Below are positions 26,536 through 35,295 of a stretch of 64,000 nucleotides of DNA, one piece after another. The stretch covers positions 265,945 through 329,944 of the forward strand of contig NZ_JBJURJ010000008.1 in the NCBI RefSeq assembly GCF_046098205.1, in the 5' to 3' direction. The stretch comes from Paenibacillus_AR mesotrionivorans. Its GTDB lineage: Bacteria > Bacillota > Bacilli > Paenibacillales > NBRC-103111. The stretch's first letter is position 1, and every line of letters starts with the position of its first letter. The notes under the pieces are model-generated. The model was not told the origin of the DNA. It ran no database searches and was given only the letters and a program-made list of their open reading frames with translations. A program made the position numbers and the translations under genes.

Positions 26536-27564
26536 ATGAACCGGGAGATGATCGAAAGCTTCGTACACCGGTATCTGGATGCCACCGGCAGCCAGGTAAC
26601 AGAGAAAAATGACGGCTGGATCACTGTGCAGCTGTCGCCGGAGGCGGACAAGGACCTGATGAACCGCTCCTATTATTGGGGCTTCGTGGAGCGTACGGGA
26701 GCAGCTCCGGAGCCTATGCAGTTCACCTTTATTTTTGACCCGGAGACGTACAGTGCCAAAACAGCACCGCCTCCACGCCAAGCCGTTCCTGTTCCTCCCC
26801 CGGCTCCGGCCGCAGGCAATGGCGTTCCGGGATCTGCTCCTGCCACAGGAGAGCCCGCAACCGCTGCCCCGCAGAGTGACAGCATTCTGGGTCGGTATTT
26901 CGGCGTCACGACCGTCATCTCCTCCGGTTATGGCCGCATCCCCAGCGATGTAATGGCCTTCGGCAGCCGCCGGATGGAGCAGCTGTTCGGCGTGGTCAAG
27001 GCACGTGGCCAGTTTGTCCGCCTGTTCGAGAGTCCGGACCCAACGGTGCTGAATCCGTATGCTTCCTTGGGCTACTCTACCTGGCTCTGTGTAAATTACA
27101 AGGTGGAGCTGATCTGCGATATGAAGCGGGACGAGCTCCATTCCCTGGGCATCAACATGGCTACGGGGCAGATTGTGGAGGGCTTTTATGACCGGGTCAA
27201 AAAACGCCGCCTCACGCCCCAGATTCCGCCTACTATCCACCTGCAGCATGCCGCATTGTCCGTGGACCGGGCCGTAGCCCAGCTGGAGAATTTCCTCGGG
27301 GACAAGGTCAGCACCTATGATCAGACATGGTCGGTGGAGGCCTGGAAGCGGCTGAAGGAGGAATGGAGCCGGATCGACAGCTACTATGGTGAGCTCCTGC
27401 GGAGCGTGGAGCCCTCCCAAAAATCGGAGGTAGAGGAGCAGTACAAAGCCCGGGAGCAGGAAATCGACTGGCAATACCGCCCTCGGATTGCAGTGTCCGT
27501 CACGAACTGCGGTTTCTTTCATCTCTATGAGGGAATGCGGACACCAATTGACCCCAGTCGCTAA
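26536..27564 (+). CDS. yqhG: YqhG-family protein
   Basis: A 342-residue cytoplasmic protein. The start MNREMIESFVHRYLDATGSQ and the segment LMNRSYYWGFVERTGAAPEPMQ match my recollection of Bacillus YqhG. A Pro/Ala-rich linker (about residues 82-112) splits a short N-terminal domain from a longer C-terminal part, making it longer than the Bacillus protein. The ATG follows GGAGGTGAG and lies seven bases after the helicase stop, so the two are co-translated and probably work together. A longer reading from 26218 would overlap the helicase by over 300 bp and is rejected. The function is unknown. Confidence 0.85.
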   Translation: MNREMIESFVHRYLDATGSQVTEKNDGWITVQLSPEADKDLMNRSYYWGFVERTGAAPEPMQFTFIFDPETYSAKTAPPPRQAVPVPPPAPAAGNGVPGSAPATGEPATAAPQSDSILGRYFGVTTVISSGYGRIPSDVMAFGSRRMEQLFGVVKARGQFVRLFESPDPTVLNPYASLGYSTWLCVNYKVELICDMKRDELHSLGINMATGQIVEGFYDRVKKRRLTPQIPPTIHLQHAALSVDRAVAQLENFLGDKVSTYDQTWSVEAWKRLKEEWSRIDSYYGELLRSVEPSQKSEVEEQYKAREQEIDWQYRPRIAVSVTNCGFFHLYEGMRTPIDPSR

Positions 27565-27671
27565 ATGTTCTTAAAAAAAGCAAGGCGCTTGTCCGCAAAA
27601 ACAAACAGTCTTTTTGCCGCCGTTCCGCTAAGCTGAATATAACGTTTTCAATTGAAAGTTGGTGTAAAGCT

Positions 27672-28661
27672 TTGGCACATTGGACAAGAAGAATGGCCTC
27701 TGCTGTCCTTCTGGGCAGCCTGCTGGCGGTTTGGTCCCTTGCCCCCTCCGCTTTGGCAGAGCCTCCTGTTGCGGAAGTGACGGCAGGACAAGCCACGGTA
27801 CAGAATGGACAAGTCCTGGCTCTGGGAAACACGCCTGACAGCACCCGGCAGTCTCCCGAAGGGGAAGCAGCTGCATCCGGCATGACTCCGGTTATCCGCT
27901 CCTGGGTGGACGCATTGGCGGGTGAACCGGGCTTCGAGAGCTGGTCTGCCGCATCCTGGACCGTCTATCCCCTTGGCCCCGGCACCCACAGCTGGGTGGT
28001 GCTGCTTCAGGCAGATGCCCAGGAGGTCGGTTACCTAGTTCTAACCGCCGACGGGGACGGCTACCGTCTTCAAGAGTACGGGCAGGGCGAATATCCCCTG
28101 TTCAGCATGAATACGCTGCAGCGCAGTTTGGCGCAGCGGGGACTTATTTCCGAATCCAATCCATCCATGACCATATCCCGCATCTATGCGGCGCCTCTGC
28201 AGGGAGTCTGGCGGATCGAAGGCGCAGCAGATGAACCGCTTTATCTGGATGCCAAAACCGGAGAGGAACTTCCTCCTCTCGATAACTGGGTTCAAGAACA
28301 GAAAGCAGGAGCAGGTCAAGCCTCCTCTGCTTATAATAGATCAGCGGCAGAGCAGCCCGGCAGCTTAAAACACACCTTGATCAAAATGTCCTTCGACCCG
28401 TTCCTGAAGCCTGTTTGGCTGAAGGGCAGCCCACAGCCGGAGCTGGACTTTACTGCGTGGAAGGCCGGGCCGATCAGCTCGGAGGAAACACCTGTCACCT
28501 ATCTGGGCAAATGGTACGGCGGCAAAGCCCTGTACCCTCTGGCTGCAACAGGCTTCCATGAATGGAGCCACGCCGGGCCTTTTCTCCGGCTGGAGCATGA
28601 GGGTGCCCGGTATGTGCCTTACGCCGCGGCAGTGAAGCTGGGCCGCTTTTTTACCCCTTAA
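27672..28661 (+). CDS. Secreted protein of unknown function
   Basis: A 329-residue protein with a clear signal peptide (RRMASAVLLGSLLAVWSLAPSALA, cut about residue 30). The mature part has no membrane segment. Recognisable but unassigned segments are HSWVVLLQADAQEVGYLVLT and PLYLDAKTGEELPPLDNW, the latter like PepSY/DUF-type conversion of a stored residue, and a C-terminal TGFHEWSHAGPFLRLEHEG. The start is a TTG at 27672 with a weak site; an ATG at 27693 is possible and still leaves a signal peptide. It occupies the place where Bacillus carries sinIR and the tasA matrix operon between yqhG and yqzE. Confidence 0.7.
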   Translation: MAHWTRRMASAVLLGSLLAVWSLAPSALAEPPVAEVTAGQATVQNGQVLALGNTPDSTRQSPEGEAAASGMTPVIRSWVDALAGEPGFESWSAASWTVYPLGPGTHSWVVLLQADAQEVGYLVLTADGDGYRLQEYGQGEYPLFSMNTLQRSLAQRGLISESNPSMTISRIYAAPLQGVWRIEGAADEPLYLDAKTGEELPPLDNWVQEQKAGAGQASSAYNRSAAEQPGSLKHTLIKMSFDPFLKPVWLKGSPQPELDFTAWKAGPISSEETPVTYLGKWYGGKALYPLAATGFHEWSHAGPFLRLEHEGARYVPYAAAVKLGRFFTP

Positions 28662-28776
28662 TGGTTCTCCTCCTATTCACATATAGAAAAGCTGCAGAAG
28701 CGCTGCCGTCACCGGCTCATGCTTCCACAGCTTTTCATCACCAGTCCGTCCCATAAGCGGCTGCTCCGGCAGCTCC

Positions 28777-28986
28777 TTAATCGGGAGTGGGCTGTTTTTT
28801 TCGTTTCTGCTCCCTCCACACCTTAATGGACAACGGCAGCAAACCAAACCACCGGACCGTCCAGGGGGTGCTGTTGCGGATGGTGCGCCGCTCCTGACGG
28901 TGCTGCTTGCGCACCTCCGTAGGGGTGTCGATATACGTGACCACCTGCTGGGTAATGTATTTGACCAAGTCATCGCTTTTCGCCAT
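28777..28986 (-). CDS. yqzE: YqzE-family small protein
   Basis: A 69-residue protein beginning MAKSDDLVKYITQQVVTYID after AAGGAG, with TPTEVRKQHRQERR and WTVRWFGLLPLSIKVW. This is the YqzE pattern known beside the comG operon in Bacillus: a basic middle and a short hydrophobic C-terminal stretch (about 45-58) that may associate with the membrane. A start six codons earlier is possible but lacks a ribosome site. The role is unknown; its neighbours here support the family call. No comG genes follow within the window. Confidence 0.8.
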   Translation of the reverse strand: MAKSDDLVKYITQQVVTYIDTPTEVRKQHRQERRTIRNSTPWTVRWFGLLPLSIKVWREQKRKKQPTPD

Positions 28987-29176
28987 GTGCAAACTCCTTG
29001 TCATCTGGGATGTGATTGCCTATCGTTTTCAGTTTCCCCAGCATCTCCCCTCCCTAAACTTGTCCTGCCTGCCGCCGGGGTGAAGGGATTCTTTAGTTAA
29101 AGCTGTTTTCGGTATAGCTTTTGCGGGATGGCCTGTCTAAACTGGTGCTATTGGAGTGAAAAAGGAGGATGTTACG

Positions 29177-30094
29177 ATGCGGAACCGTTTGCGGATGGTG
29201 TCCCATTACCGGGATCAAGAGGGACTGCGGCTGAGCTTTAACCGGCTGGCGCAGCTGACCTTTGGCATAGATTTTGAGGCGTGGTATCAAAAAGGGGCTT
29301 GGAACGACAGCTACACCTGCTATTCCTTCGCGGACGGAGAGGAGATTGTGGCCAATGTGTCCGTTACGGCCATGACCGTGCTGCTGAATGGAAACGAGGT
29401 GCCTGCGCTCCAGGTTGGCACAGTAATGACTCACCCGGATTACCGCGGTTTGGGTTTGTTCAAGAAGCTTATGGAGGAAGCGCTGACCTCCTCTAGACAG
29501 CCTGGGAACAGCTTGGTTTTTCTCTTTGCCAACGAGTCCGTTGTCAACCTGTATCCGAAGCTGGGGTTCACACGCAGCCCTTTTTACCGGTATGAAACAG
29601 ATCTGAAACTTCGTGAGCGAGATGCTTCACCGCAGCTGTGGAAATTGGATGTGAGCCGGGAGGAGGATTGGGCTCTTCTTGTCCGTCTGGCCCAGGGACG
29701 GGGTCCATTGCCAGCGGAATGCTCCGTTTCCGGCGGCGCCTCCATCTTCCTGTGGTACTGCCTGAATATCTTCCCGGATGCTCTTTATTATGCGGAGGAC
29801 CGGGAGCTGCTGCTCGTCTATAAGTGGTCTGAAGGGAAAATCGAGGTGATGGATATCGTCTGCCCTCGTCCGGTATTGTTTGCGGAGGTTGCGGAATGTT
29901 TGGCCGCCCACCCGGGGGAGGAAGCCGTCTTGGACGGAAGCTGTCAGGTAGAGTTCCACTTCACGCCGGATTTTGCGGACCTGGCAGACGAGAACATCCG
30001 GCGCAGGGAGGACGAGGAAGAATTCTTCTTCGTCAAGGGAGCGGCTTTACCGTTGATGCAGAGCTGCATCATTCCCTTGTCCGGGCGGACGTAA
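29177..30094 (+). CDS. GNAT-family N-acetyltransferase
   Basis: A 305-residue protein with an N-terminal GNAT domain. The acetyl-CoA pyrophosphate loop is seen as VMTHPDYRGLGLFKKLMEEAL (about 83-103), and VFLFANESVVNLYPKLGF (about 114-131) is the usual following strand. The C-terminal half (about 140-305) is an extra domain, as in Eis-like or two-domain acetyltransferases. The ATG follows AAAGGAGG at 8 bases; a GTG seven codons earlier is inferior. Substrate unknown; amines, aminoglycosides or peptides are all possible. It stands alone. Confidence 0.8.
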   Translation: MRNRLRMVSHYRDQEGLRLSFNRLAQLTFGIDFEAWYQKGAWNDSYTCYSFADGEEIVANVSVTAMTVLLNGNEVPALQVGTVMTHPDYRGLGLFKKLMEEALTSSRQPGNSLVFLFANESVVNLYPKLGFTRSPFYRYETDLKLRERDASPQLWKLDVSREEDWALLVRLAQGRGPLPAECSVSGGASIFLWYCLNIFPDALYYAEDRELLLVYKWSEGKIEVMDIVCPRPVLFAEVAECLAAHPGEEAVLDGSCQVEFHFTPDFADLADENIRRREDEEEFFFVKGAALPLMQSCIIPLSGRT

Positions 30095-30304
30095 CCGATA
30101 GGGTAGCGCTCCTTGTAAAACAAAGGAATGTGGACCGGCAAGTGCAGGGTCTTGCTCCGGGAGCTTATGCTTCTGGCGATGGCTCTTCCAGTCGCCAGGT
30201 CGTCCGGCAATCTGGCTGTAGGCCTCCGGACCCTGGCTGCCGGACCCCCGAGCTGCCAAGCCGTGGGCTCCTACCGCGGGCTCCTTCCTATACCGCGAGC
30301 CGAT

Positions 30305-30491
30305 TCTAACGGCGGTGGAAGCCCTTATTTCCACAAAAACACCACTTCAAGAAATCTAACGGTGGCCACAGCCTCTATTTAGGTCATTTGCCGTGCTTCG
30401 AGCCTATTTTACACCTAATAGCGGCCCCTGCTTCCGTTAGATCTGGCACCCCCCCGTTTTAGGCCAAATAGCGGCTCTCACCTCCGTTAGA
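30305..30491. repeat. Palindromic repeat cluster B (TCTAACGG...CTATTT), both orientations
   Basis: Four units lie between the GNAT and ribbon-helix-helix genes: two forward (30305-30330, 30355-30380; TCTAACGG, about 10 bases, GCCCTTATTT or similar) and two as reverse complement (30417-30441, 30466-30491; AATAGCGGC...CCGTTAGA). Cluster F at 50880-51066 has the same unit in the same two-forward, two-reverse pattern. No gene is seen in 30095-30524. Confidence 0.75.
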
Positions 30492-30524
30492 AATAAGCCG
30501 CCTTGCGCTTCACCTAATAACCGC

Positions 30525-30926
30525 TTACTTCTTGTCGTTCATAAGCACAAGCCATTTTTTGACCGGTTCCGGAGCCCGGATGATTCCATAGATCCGGATG
30601 TTGCCAAAGGTCTCTTCTGCCAACTCCTTTGTTACATCATTGGCTATTATGAGTGCGCCCACGATTTTAACATCGATTTTCACACCCTCTTCTTTGGCCT
30701 CCACTAATCGATTCCGATCAAATTCCAACGCTCCGAAAGCAAAGTACTTCCTATGCTTAAACTCCTTGATCTCCTCCGAATGGCTGTCTAGTTGTCTTCT
30801 GATGGCAATCCGAATAAAATCGCTGCGGTTTGTATAAAAGCCTTGATCTACCAAAAGATCAATTTGGCCAAGATCCATCGGTCCTAGATTTGTCGTAATT
30901 TTTTCTAAATCCGAAATATTCAACAC
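30525..30926 (-). CDS. Ribbon-helix-helix (CopG-like) regulator with C-terminal domain
   Basis: About 133 residues. The N-terminal part (MDLGQIDLLVDQGFYTNRSD, FIRIAIRRQLD) is a typical ribbon-helix-helix DNA-binding unit: a beta strand, then two helices. The C-terminal part has repeated short strands (VKIVGALIIANDV, FGNIRIYGIIRAPEPVKKWL) resembling a small ligand-binding or oligomerisation domain. The start is a GTG at 30926 or TTG at 30923 next to an AAGGGG site; the TTG at 30986 would lie inside a plausible promoter (CTTGACA and GCATAT). It is divergent from an ABC exporter, and the shared region contains an array of GGATGTT half-sites, so it is probably an autoregulated repressor of that exporter. 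Confidence 0.75.
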   Translation of the reverse strand: MLNISDLEKITTNLGPMDLGQIDLLVDQGFYTNRSDFIRIAIRRQLDSHSEEIKEFKHRKYFAFGALEFDRNRLVEAKEEGVKIDVKIVGALIIANDVTKELAEETFGNIRIYGIIRAPEPVKKWLVLMNDKK

Positions 30927-31032
30927 ACCCCTTCTTCTTCCCTTATAGCTTCCAATATGCCTAAATCTTTTTAGCCTGTCAAGCAAAATAAAAGAAAATG
31001 AGCATTGTACAAAATGGATATATAAGGTACTA

Positions 31033-31074
31033 TAACATCCATGGGGATGTTAATAGGATGTTTAACGGATGTTT
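31033..31074. promoter_or_regulatory. Operator array with 11-bp periodic half-sites
   Basis: TAACATCC (31033-31040) faces GGATGTTA (31045-31052) as an inverted repeat around ATGG, and two further direct copies GGATGTTT follow at 31056-31063 and 31067-31074. The direct copies start exactly 11 bp apart, close to one helical turn. Ribbon-helix-helix proteins are known to bind stacked half-sites of this kind. It lies between the RHH gene and the ABC exporter gene. Confidence 0.7.
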
Positions 31075-31130
31075 TTTAACTTTATCGTCCTCTAGGAATG
31101 TAAACTCCTACGCAGGGGGAAGGCGATCTG

Positions 31131-32901
31131 ATGAATCAACGCAAAACATTATGGCGGCTTATCGGTTACTGCTTGAGGCACAAGACCATCTATCCGTTTT
31201 TATTTATGACCATGTTCGTAGGTATAGGCCTGAATCTTGGTACCGCATGGTATCTAAACAAAATCACGGATGCTGCAGTCGCCCAAACGCAGACGCATTG
31301 GTTACTCCTTATTGTCTTAGGCCTGATCATCCTTGTTGGCCACAGCTGCGAATGTTTATTGGGATACCTATCTAAAATCCAAGGTTTCCTCCAAAGTCAG
31401 GAAAAGTATTCGTATCGATACCTTGAAGAAGGTACTCTGCCTGCCGGTAAGTCATTTTGATGACCACCATTCCGGAGAGCTCTTGACCCGGATGACCAAT
31501 GACAATCAGGCCATCGGGAAGGCATGCAGTGACACCATGCTTTCTTTAATCCGCAATCCAATCCTCGCATTATCCTCCTTTATTTATTTACTTACAATCA
31601 ATTGGAAGCTAGCCATCATTTGTGCCTTGGTTGGTCCGATGACACTGCTTGTCGGAGGGGGATTCGGGAAGGTTCTCCGTCACAATTCTCAACTGCTGCA
31701 GCATCGGGTGGGAGGCTTAACCTCTGTCCTGCAAGAAATTTTGGGATCCAGCCAAATCTTTAAACCTTTCGGCCTGGAAAAGAAATTGCTTCAGACGTTT
31801 ACTCAGAATAGTGATGATGTCAGCAAGTTCGAAATTCGTGGAGGAAAAATCCAGGCTTCGCTATCTGCTGCGGCCAATGCGGTTGGTCTTTTGTCCTTTA
31901 TCGTAACGTTCATTGTGGGGGCTTATTTTACAGCGTCAGGATCCATGACCGTAGGCGGGTTAATCGCATTTATACAGCTTATGAATCACTTAACGTGGCC
32001 CTTTACCGGTTTGGCGTCCTCATGGGGAGAGCTTCAACAAGCGCTGGGTGCCGCGGACCGGATTTTTAAGACAATGGATGAGCGAACAGAATTTACGGAT
32101 ATTCCCACTCACAAAGTAAATCATGAATTTACCAATATGAAAGTGGACGGGTTGAGCTTTGGGTACACTTCCAGTCGTTCTATCTTGAATAATGTCTCCT
32201 TTCATGTTGAAGCCGGACAAAAAATTGCGTTAGTCGGTCCAAGCGGGGGCGGGAAAACAACTATTTTCAAAATCCTGTTAGGTCTGTATGAACCCAGTGG
32301 GGGTGATATACAGATTAACGAAAACAATATCAGGGATATGAAATTGCAGGAGTTAAGAGGCTACTTCTCTTTTGTGCCGCAAGAAAATGTTATGTATTCG
32401 GGGACGATCCGAGAGAATATTGCCTGCGGAAGACTTGATGCATCGGAGGAGGAGATCGTAGCAGCTGCGGGAGATGCCAATGCGTTAGGATTCATATTGG
32501 AGCTTCCCGAAGGTTTTGATACACATATGGGAGAAGGAGGGATACGTTTATCAGGAGGTCAAAAACAAAGAATATCCATTGCCCGGGCTTTGCTCAGGAA
32601 TGCGCCGGTTTTGCTGTTGGATGAAGCAACTGCAGCTTTGGATAACGAATCGGAGCGGCTGGTTCAAAAAGCGTTGGAGCGGTTGATGGCCGGCAGAACA
32701 ACGATCATCATCGCCCACAAACTTTCGACAGTCCAACAGGCGGACCAGATCATTGTTATACAAAACGGAAGGGTTGCAGAAAAAGGGAGGCATGACGAGC
32801 TATTACAATCCGAAGGGCTTTATCATACCCTTTACAAGGGCATATACTCCGAAAGCCATTTAAAAAAGGGAAAGCCTCTGTACGAGACCTTCCCTCTCTA
32901 A
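31131..32901 (+). pseudogene. ABC exporter half-transporter broken by a one-base frameshift
   Basis: The whole reading is an exporter of about 590 residues, split into two frames. The first frame (from the ATG at 31131, AGGGGGAAGG upstream) gives the first two helices (to GLIIL). The second continues LLATAANVYWDTYLKSKV and then carries the rest of the membrane domain and the ATPase: GPSGGGKTT (Walker A), LSGGQKQR (signature), VLLLDEATAAL (Walker B) and IIIAHKLS (H-loop). Removing one C of the pair at 31331-31332 joins them exactly (GLII-LLATAA). No slippery sequence is visible, so this is a recent pseudogene or a sequence error rather than programmed shifting. It is LmrA/BmrA-like and probably exports a drug or lipid. 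Confidence 0.85.
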
Positions 32902-32908
32902 TTCATAA

Positions 32909-34630
32909 TTAGATCATTTCCGGCGATTCCAGGCCGATCAGGGCCAGGCCGTTGCGCAGGGTGATCTGCACGGATTTGACCAGCGCGAGGCGTGCGTTGC
33001 GCACCGCTTGGTCCTCCACCAGAATGGGGCATTCGTGGTAGAAGCGGTTGAATGCTTGAGCCAGATCAACCAGATAGCGGCTGATGATGGACGGCTCCAG
33101 CTTCCACATGGCCTGCTGCACCTGCTCGCCGAAGATGTAGAGCTCCTTCAGCGCCAGCTGGGCTTCCGTGTTCAACAGTTGGCCGGCATCCACCTCTGGG
33201 GCGCCGCCAAACTCAATGCTGGAGCTGCCGCCGTTGGACTTACGCAGCACGCTGCATGCCCGGGCATGGGTGTATTGCACGTATGGGCCGGTTTCCCCTT
33301 CGAAGTTCAGGGCGTCCTCCCAGGAGAAAACAACGTCCTTGATCCGGTTGGTGGACAGGTCGTTGAACACAATGGCGCCGACGCCAACCTGGCGGGCCAC
33401 CTCTTCCTTATTGGGCATATCGGGGTTCTTCGCCTCGATAATCTCCCGCACACGCTCTACGGAACGGGTCAGAAGCTCGTCCAGCATGACCACGTTGCCC
33501 TTCCGGGTGGAGAGCTTGGCGCCTTCCAGGCTCACTTGGCCAAAAGGCACGTGTACCATATCCTTGGACCACTCATAGCCCATTAGCTCCACAATTTTGA
33601 ACAGCTGCTGGAAGTGAAGATTTTGCGCCGCGCCGGTGACGTACACGCATTTATGGAAGTCGTAGGTTTGTTTCCGGTAGATGGCTGCTGCCACATCACG
33701 GGTGTGATATAGAGTTGCGCCGTCCTTTTTGATCATCAGGGCCGGGGGCATATTGTACTCATCCAGGCGGACCAGCAAGGCGCCTTCGTCCTCCTCCAGC
33801 AGTCCCTTGTCCTTCAGCTCCTGGACGGGCTTGTCCATCTTGTCGTTGTAGAAGCTTTCGCCGGCGAAGGAATCGAATTTGATGCCGAGAAGGTCATAAA
33901 TTTTGTTGAACTCCTTCAGGCTGATGTCCACAAACCAGCGCCACAGGCGGTGCGCTTCCTCATCCCCCTGCTCCAGACGCACAAACCAGGAACGGGCAAC
34001 CTCCTCCAGCTCCGGAGTTTTGTCGGCTTCATCGTGGAACTGTACATACAGACGGAGCAGCTCAAGAATGCCCCCTTCTTCAACAGCTGTTTCGTTGCCC
34101 CAGTTTTTGTAGGCCACGATCAGCTTGCCGAACTGAGTTCCCCAGTCACCCAGGTGGTTAACGCCGACACAGGTGTAACCCAGATATTGATGAATCCGGT
34201 ACAGTGCATTGCCGATCATGGTCGAGCGCAGATGCCCTACGTGAAACGGCTTAGCGATATTGGGCGAGGAAAAGTCGAAAACAACGGTTTTACCCGCGCC
34301 TAAATCAGAGGAACCGTAGCGGTCACGCTCGGACAGGATGGTCGACAACAGATTGGCTGCGAAGGCTTGTTTGTCCAGGAATACATTCACATAACCCGAA
34401 ACGGATTCCACCCGGCCGAACAGACCGTCGGTGGCCAGCTTGGATTTGATCTCATCGGAAATGGCCTGGGGAGATTTGCGGAGGGCCTTGGACAGCTTAA
34501 AGCAGGGCAGCGAAAAGTCCCCCAGCTCCGGGTTAGGCGGATATTCGATCATGTCCCGCAGGGCGGCTGCCTCCACACCCTCGAATCCTTCCGCAATCTG
34601 TTTGGCCAGTTCGTCTTTGTAATTGATCAT
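32909..34630 (-). CDS. argS: Arginyl-tRNA synthetase
   Basis: A 573-residue class I synthetase that charges tRNA-Arg. It has the N-terminal ArgS additional domain (about 1-90), the HIGH-type motif HVGH in KPFHVGHLRSTMIGNAL (about 130), the KMSKS-type loop as STRKGNV (about 365) and the C-terminal anticodon-binding DALR domain (about 450-573, GLALIGLESPEMI at the end). The ATG follows GGAGAGG. The length is normal to slightly long. It is a single-gene unit; no T-box consensus was found upstream. It may be one of two argS copies, which cannot be judged here. Confidence 0.95.
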   Translation of the reverse strand: MINYKDELAKQIAEGFEGVEAAALRDMIEYPPNPELGDFSLPCFKLSKALRKSPQAISDEIKSKLATDGLFGRVESVSGYVNVFLDKQAFAANLLSTILSERDRYGSSDLGAGKTVVFDFSSPNIAKPFHVGHLRSTMIGNALYRIHQYLGYTCVGVNHLGDWGTQFGKLIVAYKNWGNETAVEEGGILELLRLYVQFHDEADKTPELEEVARSWFVRLEQGDEEAHRLWRWFVDISLKEFNKIYDLLGIKFDSFAGESFYNDKMDKPVQELKDKGLLEEDEGALLVRLDEYNMPPALMIKKDGATLYHTRDVAAAIYRKQTYDFHKCVYVTGAAQNLHFQQLFKIVELMGYEWSKDMVHVPFGQVSLEGAKLSTRKGNVVMLDELLTRSVERVREIIEAKNPDMPNKEEVARQVGVGAIVFNDLSTNRIKDVVFSWEDALNFEGETGPYVQYTHARACSVLRKSNGGSSSIEFGGAPEVDAGQLLNTEAQLALKELYIFGEQVQQAMWKLEPSIISRYLVDLAQAFNRFYHECPILVEDQAVRNARLALVKSVQITLRNGLALIGLESPEMI

Positions 34631-34823
34631 AGTACCCTTCCTCTCCTATATACAAAGGCTACCCCTCGCAGCAGAACTCCGCCGCCACAGGGTACCCGAA
34701 ACTTAACTTGGATGAATGCTGCTGTACACTTCTGTAAACATGTGCCCATCGATTGAAGGGCTTACGGATGGACCGGATGCAGAATGAATGCAATTTGGAT
34801 GACTGGGCAAGTGGCGAGGCCGC

Positions 34824-35006
34824 TAACGGAACTTAGAAGCGCTTAGCCTGCATTTTCTGATCAATTCCCCGGCTAACGGAACTCAGAAGCGCTTACGATG
34901 TGGAAATCAGCCCAGGCAGGCTTCAGCACCTCTGTTAGAGCTTCTCAGTTCCGTTAAAAAATCTAAACCGCCGATTTTGTGCTGTAAGAGTCGCATAGTT
35001 CCGTTA
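34824..35006. repeat. Palindromic repeat cluster C (TAACGGAACT...CTTA), both orientations
   Basis: Upstream of argS are two forward units (34824-34846, 34874-34896; TAACGGAACTYAGAAGCGCT then TA) and two reverse ones (34933-34956, 34983-35006; GTTAGAGC...AGTTCCGTTA). The same family makes cluster E at 48140-48322. The rest of 34631-35295 has no gene; a CACCCC/GGGGTG hairpin lies at 35084-35099. Confidence 0.75.
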
Positions 35007-35295
35007 CACACTCAACGAAACTTGATCGCCCACCCAGGGGGTTACGACATCAGACCAAATCACCAGTCATCATAACAACAGAACACCCCTTGCGGGGTGC
35101 CCTGATTAATAGCCAATCATTACGTCAAACTCCGGACCCTCATCCGAAGCTTCATTATACAGCAAGCGGGGTTTTATGGCAAATAGCCGACTTGCCTGGC
35201 GACCGCGCGCGGTTTGATCCTCATGAGACAGTCCAACACCCCCTGTGGCCCGCACCCCAAAAGCCGCCCCTATCCCGCGCCTCTCCCCCTCCGCC

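Noticed and set aside
31325..31340. Programmed ribosomal frameshifting in the ABC exporter
   Set aside because: There is no slippery heptamer, internal ribosome site or stimulatory hairpin, and such regulation is not known for this family.
34631..34800. A possible T-box leader for argS
   Set aside because: Only a GGGTACCC palindrome is present; the conserved T-box antiterminator sequence and a terminator hairpin were not found.
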